From Acidobacteriota bacterium (lineage in GTDB: Bacteria > Acidobacteriota > Terriglobia > Terriglobales > Acidobacteriaceae), in contig QHVR01000552.1 of the NCBI GenBank assembly GCA_003223595.1, positions 1 to 7,716 of the forward strand: a DNA stretch of 7,716 nt, read 5' to 3'. The notes beneath the pieces are model-generated. The model was given only the letters and a program-made list of their open reading frames with translations. It was not told where the DNA came from and ran no database searches. Made by a program: the position numbers and the translations under genes. Below are positions 1 through 4,749 of this stretch, one piece after another; within the stretch, counting starts at the first letter, position 1; the number at the start of each line of letters is the position of its first letter.

Positions 1-2
1 GC

Positions 3-863
3 AATATCGCCCGCTTCATAGCCGCTGCCGAGGACATGCGCGTCGGAAAGTTCTCCGGCGCAGTCGGCATCTTCGCCCACCTCACTCCCGAGCTGGAAGA
101 AAAGATCTGCGCTCGCCTTGGATTGCAAGCTGCCGCGGTCAGTTCGCAGGTGATCCAGCGCGACCGCCACGCCCACTATCTCGCCACCCTGGCGGTAATC
201 ATCCGCCACCTGCAGCGCACCGAAGTTCGCGAAGCGGAAGAGTTTTTCAGCGAAAAACAGAAGGGCTCGTCCGCGATGCCGCACAAGCGCAATCCGGTGA
301 CCCTGGAACAGATCAGCGGCCTCGCGCGCGTGGTCCGCAGCAACGCGCAGGCCGGATTCGAGAACGTCGCTCTATGGCACGAGCGAGATATTTCCCACTC
401 TTCGGTCGAGCGCGTTATCCTCCCCGACTCCACCACCTTGACGGACTACCTGCTCACCAAGACCGCCAACATCGTTGACACGATGTTCGTCTATCCCGAG
501 CGCATGCTCGCCAATCTGGAAAGCACGCGCGGCCTGATCTTCAGCGGCCAGCTTCTTCTCGACCTGGTAGAGCACGGAGTCAGCCGCGAAGATGCTTACC
601 GATCGGTGCAAGCTCATGCCATGCGCGCCTGGAAAGAAGGCCTGAACTTCCACGACCTCGTGCTTGCCGACAAAGAGATCACCGGCCGGGTCCCCCGCAA
701 GCAGATCGCATATGCCTTCGACCTGCAACGCCAGCTGAAAAACGTGGACAGGATTTTCGCCCGAGTCTTCAGCTCGAAAAAGACCTCGCGAGCGCCTCGT
801 AAGGCCGACGCCTCGTCCTCCCCGCGCGCAAAGCGAGCGTCCAGAACAAAAACCTCAAAATAA
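3..863 (+). CDS. purB: Adenylosuccinate lyase, C-terminal part (5' end outside window)
   Basis: PurB is a cytoplasmic enzyme of purine synthesis. It releases fumarate from SAICAR to give AICAR, and from adenylosuccinate to give AMP. The open frame enters at base 3 (reading NIARFIAAAEDMRVGKFSG) and gives 286 residues to TAA at 861-863. The ATG at 36 lies inside a conserved helix and is not the real start. The fumarase/aspartase superfamily signature SSAMPHKRNP, which holds the mobile-loop catalytic serine, is encoded at about 267-296. Upstream of it are the family-typical stretches QVIQRDRHAHYLA and TEVREAEEFF. From the signature's position, about 170 N-terminal residues are missing, so the enzyme would be near the usual 430 residues plus a tail. 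The last 28 or so residues, after the normal end near IFARVF, are Lys/Arg/Ser/Ala-rich and unlike typical PurB. The next gene is convergent. Confidence 0.95.
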   Translation, partial: NIARFIAAAEDMRVGKFSGAVGIFAHLTPELEEKICARLGLQAAAVSSQVIQRDRHAHYLATLAVIIRHLQRTEVREAEEFFSEKQKGSSAMPHKRNPVTLEQISGLARVVRSNAQAGFENVALWHERDISHSSVERVILPDSTTLTDYLLTKTANIVDTMFVYPERMLANLESTRGLIFSGQLLLDLVEHGVSREDAYRSVQAHAMRAWKEGLNFHDLVLADKEITGRVPRKQIAYAFDLQRQLKNVDRIFARVFSSKKTSRAPRKADASSSPRAKRASRTKTSK

Positions 864-872
864 AAATGTGAA

Positions 873-899
873 AAGGCCCTCGCCAAAAGCAAGGGCCTT
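873..899 (-). terminator. Hairpin between convergent genes, probable intrinsic terminator
   Basis: An 8-bp perfect stem (AAGGCCCT at 873-880, AGGGCCTT at 892-899) closes an 11-nt loop. Read on the minus strand, the stem runs straight into TTTT and then the T-rich CACATTTTTATTTT, so it fits best as a terminator for the minus-strand YHS/amidohydrolase transcripts. On the plus strand it starts 9 nt after the purB stop, but CGTAATAAAG follows rather than a T-run. It may therefore end purB only weakly, or work in both directions. Confidence 0.6.
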
Positions 900-907
900 C
901 GTAATAA

Positions 908-927
908 AGCCGATTTTATCTCCGGCT
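908..927 (-). terminator. Weak hairpin just downstream of the YHS gene
   Basis: A 5-bp stem (AGCCG 908-912, CGGCT 923-927) has an A/T-rich 10-nt loop. On the minus strand it lies 4 nt past the YHS stop codon and is followed by TTATTAC. It could be a first, weak terminator ahead of the stronger hairpin at 873-899. The short stem makes this tentative. Confidence 0.3.
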
Positions 928-931
928 GTTT

Positions 932-1084
932 CTAAGCCGCCGATCGGGAATACTGTTCCGGATGCTGATCGAACTTAGTCTTGCACTGCTCTGAACAGAA
1001 GCTGTACTGTTTTCCGTTGTGCTCTGACCGGTATTGAGAATTATTCTCGTCTACATTCATGCCGCAAACAGGATCTTTACTCAT
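932..1084 (-). CDS. YHS-domain protein (50 aa)
   Basis: This short gene begins MSKDPVCGMNVDE and ends HPEQYSRSAA. The N-terminal DPVCGM motif, the aromatic core (GKQYSFCSEQC) and the final PEQY are the hallmarks of the YHS domain. That small Cys-containing module occurs alone or attached to heavy-metal ATPases and phenol hydroxylases, and is thought to bind metal. Visible cysteines are C7, C30 and C35, a plausible metal-binding set. The start is supported by an AGGAG Shine-Dalgarno (complement of 1093-1097), 8 nt from the ATG. The protein is complete at a normal length for a free-standing YHS domain, and has no signal peptide or membrane segment. It lies 114 nt downstream of the amidohydrolase on the same strand, so the two might be co-transcribed, but the gap allows a separate promoter. 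No metal-transport gene is visible nearby, so the partner is unknown. Confidence 0.87.
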   Translation of the reverse strand: MSKDPVCGMNVDENNSQYRSEHNGKQYSFCSEQCKTKFDQHPEQYSRSAA

Positions 1085-1090
1085 GGTGTC

Positions 1091-1140
1091 ATCTCCTGTA
1101 TGAAATTGTTCCTGAATCTAATTTCGACCGCACAGGAGAT
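1091..1140 (-). promoter_or_regulatory. Inverted repeat that could mask the YHS ribosome binding site
   Basis: A perfect 9-bp inverted repeat is present: ATCTCCTGT at 1091-1099 and ACAGGAGAT at 1132-1140, with 32 nt between. On the minus-strand transcript the downstream arm contains the AGGAG ribosome binding site of the YHS gene, and the upstream arm is its exact complement. Pairing would hide the site. The pairing is read directly from the sequence. Any regulatory role (RNA switch, thermosensor or protein operator) is inference. Confidence 0.35.
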
Positions 1141-1198
1141 AACTGCCCTCGGGTAGTTCCTGTAAATCCAGAGAACGAATCATCACCCGCCCACTCCG

Positions 1199-2488
1199 CT
1201 ATTTGGGCTGGGCTCTCCTCTCCACCGCCCCACCCTTCATCACGAAATCCACCTTCTCCATGATTGTTACGTCGCTCATGGGATCGCCCGGCACGGCCAC
1301 AATATCCGCCAACTTCCCCGCTTCAACCGTCCCCAGGGACTCTTTTTCGCCCAGTAACTCCGCCGCCATTGAAGTCGCTGACCGGATCGCTTGCGCCGGC
1401 GTCATCCCGAACTTCACCATGGAAGAAAATTCCTTCGCCGGATTCACCTTCCAATCGAACCCGCCCGCATCGGTACCAAATGCGATCTTCACTCCCGCCT
1501 TCATCGCACGGCGAAACGTGTCTTCATGAATCTCAATCATCTTCACCCAGACAGGGGCTCCGGCCGCCGCTCTGCCCTGCGCCACATACTCCCCAACGAA
1601 AATCGTTGGCACATAAAAAGTCCCGTGAGCCGCCATAGTTTTCAGATCTTCATCCGCAATGTAGTTGCCATGCTCAATCGAATCCACGCCTGCGTCCACC
1701 GAATTGTGAACTCCATAGAGAGCCATCGCGTGCGACGCCACCTTGTGCCGCTCGCGATGGGCCTCCTCCACAATCGCGCGCAACTCATCCAGCGTGAAGG
1801 TTGGAATGTCATCGAGCACGCCATCTTCCCGCACCCGGTACGACCTATCGCTATACACCTTGATCCAGTCCGCTCCATGACTGATTTGCTCGCGCACGGC
1901 CTGCCGCGCCGCATCTGCCCCATCGACCACCTGCACTCCGTGCGGCACCGTCACATCCGGGGCATACCCGAGCAAGGGATAAGCTCCAGTTACGTCCAAA
2001 GCCCGAGTCGCAACCTGCATCCGCGGCCCAGGAATTACTCCGTTGTTGATCGCCTTCTTCACGTCCGCATCGGCATAGCCAGCGCCCTCGGTCTCCAGGT
2101 CGCGAATGGAAGTGAATCCATAATCCAGCGCCCGCCTCGCATTTACCGTGGCCACAATCGTCCGGTACTCCGGCGATTGCTTTAGCAATTGCTCGTCATA
2201 GTCCGCCGCAGTGATGTCCCCCTGCAGCAGAATATGCGTGTGCGTGTCGATCAACCCGGGCAAACAAGTCTCGTGCGACAGATCAATCAATTCCGCCCCA
2301 ATGGGAGCGTTGCCAGAGATTTCTTTGATCTTCTCTCCCTCAATCACCACCACAACATTCTTCCGCAACGAATCCCCGCGCCCGTCGAACAAACTCCCGC
2401 AGCGCAGGGCAATGGTTTTGCCTGAGCTTTGTCCCAGCGCAGCCAAACCCGCGAAGAAGAAAATGAAGCCGCAACCAAAACTCCGCAT
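1199..2488 (-). CDS. Exported imidazolonepropionase-like amidohydrolase
   Basis: This 429-residue member of the metal-dependent amidohydrolase superfamily (the COG1228 type that includes Xaa-Pro dipeptidase-like and imidazolonepropionase-like enzymes) hydrolyses an amide or ring bond that cannot be named from sequence. Residues 1-20 form a signal peptide (FIFFFAGLAALG core, likely cleaved near AALG-Q), placing it outside the cytoplasmic membrane. There is no lipobox. The metal ligands fall in the expected order: H83 and H85 (DTHTH), K210 (ADWIKVYSD, the likely carboxylated bridging lysine), H253 (ASHAM), H273 (IEHGN) and D340 (FGTDAGG). A small beta-domain flanks the barrel, at about residues 25-75 and 385-425 (GKLADIVAVPGDP). 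The ATG at 2488 fits the signal peptide. A GGAGG lies only about 3 nt upstream, a short spacing. The gene looks intact. A heptamer repeat occupies its upstream region, and the YHS gene follows. Confidence 0.92.
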   Translation of the reverse strand: MRSFGCGFIFFFAGLAALGQSSGKTIALRCGSLFDGRGDSLRKNVVVVIEGEKIKEISGNAPIGAELIDLSHETCLPGLIDTHTHILLQGDITAADYDEQLLKQSPEYRTIVATVNARRALDYGFTSIRDLETEGAGYADADVKKAINNGVIPGPRMQVATRALDVTGAYPLLGYAPDVTVPHGVQVVDGADAARQAVREQISHGADWIKVYSDRSYRVREDGVLDDIPTFTLDELRAIVEEAHRERHKVASHAMALYGVHNSVDAGVDSIEHGNYIADEDLKTMAAHGTFYVPTIFVGEYVAQGRAAAGAPVWVKMIEIHEDTFRRAMKAGVKIAFGTDAGGFDWKVNPAKEFSSMVKFGMTPAQAIRSATSMAAELLGEKESLGTVEAGKLADIVAVPGDPMSDVTIMEKVDFVMKGGAVERRAQPK

Positions 2489-2504
2489 AACCCTCCAATC
2501 AGTC

Positions 2505-2582
2505 CTGATCCCTGATCCCTGGTTCTGGTCCTGAGTACTGAGTACTGAGAACTGAGAACTGAGTACTGAGTACTGAGTACTG
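2505..2582. repeat. CTGAGTA-type heptamer tandem repeat
   Basis: Seven exact-length 7-bp units fill 2531-2579 in the order CTGAGTA, CTGAGTA, CTGAGAA, CTGAGAA, CTGAGTA, CTGAGTA, CTGAGTA, followed by a partial CTG. A degenerate run of the same period (CTGATCC, CTGATCC, CTGGTTC) begins at 2505. The array ends 17 nt upstream of the amidohydrolase start codon, so it lies in that gene's leader or promoter. Copy-number change would alter spacing by 7 nt, not the reading frame of a gene. There are no unique spacers, so this is not CRISPR. Confidence 0.9.
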
Positions 2583-2775
2583 TTTCTGCATTTCCTGTGC
2601 GCGCTCTGTGGATATTCCGGCGCCCACTGTACCAGATTTCACTTGCTTTTCAGGTGCAAGCTAAGAACCCTCACGCTGGCGCGCCTCATCTCGTGTGTTT
2701 CAACGCACATCGAGCCATGAGTAATCGTGCTGATGCATGCCCACCATTTTCCTCAATTGCACCAAAAATACTGAA
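2583..2775. other. Intergenic spacer between divergent genes
   Basis: This stretch separates the heptamer array from the plus-strand promoter at 2776. A small inverted repeat (CTTGC 2642-2646, GCAAG 2656-2660) is visible. I could not pick out a convincing minus-strand promoter for the amidohydrolase. The only frame with a start here, 2597-2779 +, encodes 60 residues with no recognisable family and no ribosome binding site, so I do not call it a gene. Confidence 0.5.
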
Positions 2776-2804
2776 TTGACCCGCGCCCCATTCGCCCGTA
2801 CATT
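2776..2804 (+). promoter_or_regulatory. Sigma70-like promoter for the gene at 2904
   Basis: TTGACC at 2776-2781 (5 of 6 to the -35 consensus) is followed after exactly 17 nt by TACATT at 2799-2804 (4 of 6 to the -10). A start near 2811 would give a leader of about 93 nt containing the hairpin at 2828-2861. Spacing and match are good, but no experiment is implied. Confidence 0.5.
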
Positions 2805-2827
2805 CTCTTCACCTCACGAAACAAAAA

Positions 2828-2861
2828 GCTGCTCCGCGTTCCAAAGACAATCGGCAGCAGC
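2828..2861 (+). other. Leader hairpin upstream of the gene at 2904
   Basis: GCTGCTCCG at 2828-2836 pairs with CGG plus AGCAGC at 2852-2861. This gives 9 base pairs interrupted by one bulged C (2855) around a 15-nt loop. It falls within the predicted leader, 42 nt before the start codon. No T-run follows, so it is not an obvious terminator. It may affect message stability or translation. Confidence 0.35.
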
Positions 2862-2903
2862 ACTCAATAGTTAAAAGAAGAGAGCCGTAGCCGGAACCGC
2901 ACC

Positions 2904-3335
2904 ATGACAGAAAATGAATGGAAGACATACCGCACTCGATTTCTGATCAAAGCCAAACAGCTCAACTCCAATCTCAGCTTCACCGATGCGCTCGGTCGCC
3001 AGCACTGCGGCCGTAAGGGGGACTACCTCGTCGAATCCTTCGAGGGAGTTCTCAGCATCGCTCCTCGCCAGATATTCGAAGACATCTACGTCACCATGAA
3101 CGCCGGCGATCAACTCCCGGCAGAGCCCTCGCACACCGCGACACTTTCGTTGCCAGATCTGCGACCGGAAACATCTACCCCCACTCCCGTCGAGGCCTTT
3201 GATCTCAACCGGCTCGCACCAGCCAATTTTCCTCGCCGCCGCCGCAGCGATCGACCTCCAGCTGCGGGTGCTCGCCGCAAATCTCCGCAGCCGGTTCGCA
3301 CCGCTCGCGTAACTAGTCAGCTAGGCCTGATGTGA
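2904..3335 (+). CDS. Hypothetical protein with GDYLVES-type N-terminal domain
   Basis: I do not recognise a named family. The 143-residue product has two parts. Residues 1-65 look like a compact folded domain (YRTRFLIKAKQL, FTDALGRQHCGRKGDYLVES, LSIAPRQIFEDIYV). They have the feel of a conserved small acidobacterial domain in which a Gly-Asp turn leads into a beta strand. Residues 66-143 are Pro/Ser/Thr/Arg-rich and probably disordered (NFPRRRRSDRPP). There is no signal peptide or membrane segment. An in-frame stop at 2868-2870 rules out an earlier ATG. The Shine-Dalgarno is poor (CCGGAACC before the start), so translation may be weak or depend on the leader. The promoter at 2776 and leader hairpin precede it. 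Codon use and the ordered N-terminal half support a real gene. Confidence 0.65.
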   Translation: MTENEWKTYRTRFLIKAKQLNSNLSFTDALGRQHCGRKGDYLVESFEGVLSIAPRQIFEDIYVTMNAGDQLPAEPSHTATLSLPDLRPETSTPTPVEAFDLNRLAPANFPRRRRSDRPPAAGARRKSPQPVRTARVTSQLGLM

Positions 3336-3353
3336 ACGCGGTGTGGAAAACTT

Positions 3354-3376
3354 GGCCCTACCCGCGCATCAGGGCC
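3354..3376 (+). terminator. GC-rich hairpin downstream of the gene at 2904
   Basis: GGCCCT (3354-3359) and AGGGCC (3371-3376) form a perfect 6-bp stem with an 11-nt loop, 18 nt after the stop codon. GTCATTGC follows rather than a T-run, so as an intrinsic terminator it is weak. It has the same stem sequence and loop length as the hairpin after purB at 875-897. Confidence 0.3.
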
Positions 3377-3412
3377 GTCATTGCTGAGGATACAACATAT
3401 GGTGTTTCTCTC

Positions 3413-3441
3413 TTGACAGGCCCTATAAGCGGGAGTAACTT
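3413..3441 (+). promoter_or_regulatory. Promoter with perfect -35 heading the structured region
   Basis: A perfect TTGACA (3413-3418), a 17-nt spacer and TAACTT (3436-3441, 3 of 6 to the -10 consensus) predict transcription starting about 3447-3450. The first gene start behind a good ribosome binding site is at 3799. The transcript would therefore carry about 350 nt of untranslated, strongly folding RNA, or be a separate non-coding RNA. Confidence 0.5.
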
Positions 3442-3447
3442 TGCAAT

Positions 3448-3720
3448 CCCAAGCACTGAATTTCGGTCCACGGGAATGGGCCGGGATTCTTCGAACGTAA
3501 GCCCTGCGGCGGGGTGCCCGGCCAGAGGTGACCGGTCACAACTTCGCAGGCCAGGAAAGGCTCAGGCGCCCGGGCTTCCGATCCGTTAGCCCGGCGCCGA
3601 ACCCTTCCAGCTTGAACGATCTGCGCTCTCGGTCGGCCGACGCTGGAAGCCGAAAGTGGAGTCGAGTAGAAACGCGGTGGCCGTTCCCGACCCTCCCCCG
3701 GGAACGACACAACGTTGTGA
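3448..3720 (+). ncRNA. Candidate structured RNA or long 5' leader (unassigned)
   Basis: No frame here looks like protein, yet inverted repeats are dense. GGCCGGG 3479-3485 pairs with CCCGGCC 3517-3523. A 12-bp palindrome, GTGACCGGTCAC, is at 3528-3539. A stem at 3565-3576/3588-3598 has 11 pairs with one bulge. CTTCCAGC 3604-3611 pairs with GCTGGAAG 3642-3649 and encloses the palindrome GTCGGCCGAC at 3632-3641. CGTTCCCG 3682-3689 pairs with CGGGAACG 3699-3706. A 12-bp palindrome, CACAACGTTGTG, is at 3708-3719. The promoter at 3413 points into it. I looked for RNase P, tmRNA, SRP, cobalamin, TPP and c-di-GMP signatures and found none. It could be an independent small RNA or the leader of the gene at 3799. 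The strand is inferred from the promoter. Confidence 0.35.
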
Positions 3721-3798
3721 GTCAGACATGTACACCTGCGGAGCGGAACCGGGAGAACTTCCTCGTGCTCGCCGCCAGCAGCCATCAGGAGCCCGAAA

Positions 3799-4419
3799 AT
3801 GGAGAGCTTAACCCGCCTCGTCTCAGAATCTCTGGCGCGCCACGGCTTCGACCGTCCTCTCGACTACCGTCGCCTGCACTGGTCGCGCTGGTTCCGTTGC
3901 GAGTCCCATCGCAGCCTCCTCTCCGTCCCCAGCAAACCCGGCGTATTTGCAGTAGCAGAAGAAATCATCAATGTAGGGACAGCCGCCATCGGCTGTCCGG
4001 CGGAGCAAAGCTCGGCCGCTGCCCCAACGTCCGAATCCCAACGCATGCTGGCGGTCACCAAGTTCTTCGAAGATGACGATATGGCTTTCACCCTTGACCG
4101 CATGCTCTCCTGGCAAAATCCCATGCGCGCCCGCCTCGAGTCTGGACGCTATTTCATTCGCTACGTAGTAATCGAAGATCGCGCTCAGCGCCGCAGCATC
4201 TGCAGCGCCTTGAATCAATGGATCGCCTCATCCGCCGAAATTGCCACCGGCATCGGCACCCATTTTGCTTCTTCGCTGGAATTCGCTCCGAGCGAAACCC
4301 GGGTGCAGGCGCCCGCCCCCGCATCACCATTGAAGGCCTGCGCGGCCCAGCACGAAGATCAAGACGCCCGGCCCCCGACCGACATTCGCTGCCCGTCTCT
4401 GTTCCCTTCGGGCTTCTGA
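3799..4419 (+). CDS. Hypothetical protein, interrupted by an in-frame palindromic repeat
   Basis: I do not recognise a named family. The 206-residue product has a well-ordered core: residues 15-58 (LDYRRLHWSRWF, then SKPGVFAVAEEII) and 82-160 (RMLAVTKFFEDDDMAFTLDRML, GRYFIRYVVIEDRAQRRSICSALNQWI). The PGVFA strand and the LAV/RYVVIED strands resemble small conserved acidobacterial proteins. A remote GIY-YIG-like fold is only a guess. Residues 60-80 (GTAAIGCPAEQSSAA and flanks) are low-complexity and correspond to a double-hairpin DNA repeat at 3977-4018, 14 codons long, which splits the core. Residues 161-206 are Pro/Ala-rich and probably disordered. The start is fixed by AGGAG at 3787-3791, 7 nt before the ATG. 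There is no signal peptide. nrdJ follows 330 nt later, probably as a separate unit. Confidence 0.75.
   Translation: MESLTRLVSESLARHGFDRPLDYRRLHWSRWFRCESHRSLLSVPSKPGVFAVAEEIINVGTAAIGCPAEQSSAAAPTSESQRMLAVTKFFEDDDMAFTLDRMLSWQNPMRARLESGRYFIRYVVIEDRAQRRSICSALNQWIASSAEIATGIGTHFASSLEFAPSETRVQAPAPASPLKACAAQHEDQDARPPTDIRCPSLFPSGF
3977..4018. repeat. REP-like double-hairpin element inside a coding region
   Basis: Hairpin 1 is GGACAGCC (3977-3984), a 6-nt loop and GGCTGTCC (3991-3998), a perfect 8-bp stem. Hairpin 2 is CGGC-G-GAGC, loop AAA, GCTC-G-GCCG (3998-4018), eight pairs with a single G/G mismatch. The element is exactly 42 nt, so it adds 14 codons without shifting frame. I recall similar GGGACAGCC..GGCTGTCC elements scattered in acidobacterial genomes, but could not check. 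Confidence 0.6.
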
Positions 4420-4503
4420 AGGAAGGGTGCGGCCAGCTGATTTTTGAGCGGCCAGCCGTCTTTTGATTGAGCAATAAAGTCCGCGAACGATTGGAGCAGT
4501 AAA

Positions 4504-4591
4504 AGCCGCGAAGCGGCGAAAGAGTACAGCCCACGGCGCGAGCCGTGGGTGGAATTGAAAATCGCAAAACCAGCCCCGAAGGGGCGAAAGA
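4504..4591. repeat. Triple-hairpin palindromic intergenic repeat
   Basis: Two 20-nt copies (4504-4523 and 4572-4591) begin AGCC, contain a 5-bp stem around a GAA loop, and end GGCGAAAGA. They flank a central perfect 8-bp hairpin: CCCACGGC 4530-4537, loop GCGA (a GNRA tetraloop), GCCGTGGG 4542-4549. The two outer copies differ at only two positions, which pair with each other (G-C in one, C-G in the other). This resembles a REP/BIME-type mobile palindromic unit. No RAYT or IS200-type transposase is in the window. Confidence 0.75.
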
Positions 4592-4749
4592 AAAGGCTCT
4601 CGACCCGACCAAAACGGCTGCCCTGAACCTTTTCAATAACGTTCTTTACAACACAATCCGCAATCCCCGCTGCAAACCGACGCGCCCGTCCGCCCACCGG
4701 ACGCCCGAATCGGCCGCAACACCATAGAATCTAATAGGAGAGCCCCGAG
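4592..4749 (+). promoter_or_regulatory. Upstream region and ribosome binding site of nrdJ
   Basis: AGGAG at 4736-4740 lies 9 nt before the nrdJ ATG and fixes that start. I could not find a -35/-10 pair with good spacing here. TTTACA at 4645 and TAGAAT at 4725 lack partners. There is no cobalamin riboswitch core, although such switches often sit before B12-dependent reductases. ACACAAT at 4651-4657 resembles half an NrdR box, but the second half is absent. Confidence 0.4.

Noticed and set aside
2545..2558. CTGAGA words suggesting a TPP riboswitch
   Set aside because: They are simply variant units of the heptamer array. The other conserved TPP core element is absent and the downstream gene is not thiamine-related.
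2531..2582. Possible CRISPR-like array
   Set aside because: Units are 7 bp and directly adjacent, with no spacers and no cas genes.
2597..2779. 60-codon plus-strand frame
   Set aside because: No ribosome binding site, no recognisable product, and it overlaps the predicted promoter of the 2904 gene.
3332..3589. 85-codon frame starting GTG and overlapping the stop of the 2904 gene
   Set aside because: The overlap looks like translational coupling, but the product has no ordered or familiar sequence and runs into the structured region and its promoter.
3528..4076. 182-codon plus-strand frame
   Set aside because: It has Arg/Ser/Pro-rich shadow composition, no ribosome binding site, and overlaps the better-supported gene at 3799 in another frame.
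4429..4456. 9-bp direct repeat GCGGCCAGC at 4429 and 4448 flanking a T-run, as a target-site duplication or terminator
   Set aside because: There are only 10 nt between the copies, no element inside, and no clean hairpin followed by a T-run.
4420..4749. Cobalamin riboswitch before nrdJ
   Set aside because: Searched by eye because NrdJ uses B12. The conserved core is not present; the region instead holds the palindromic repeat.
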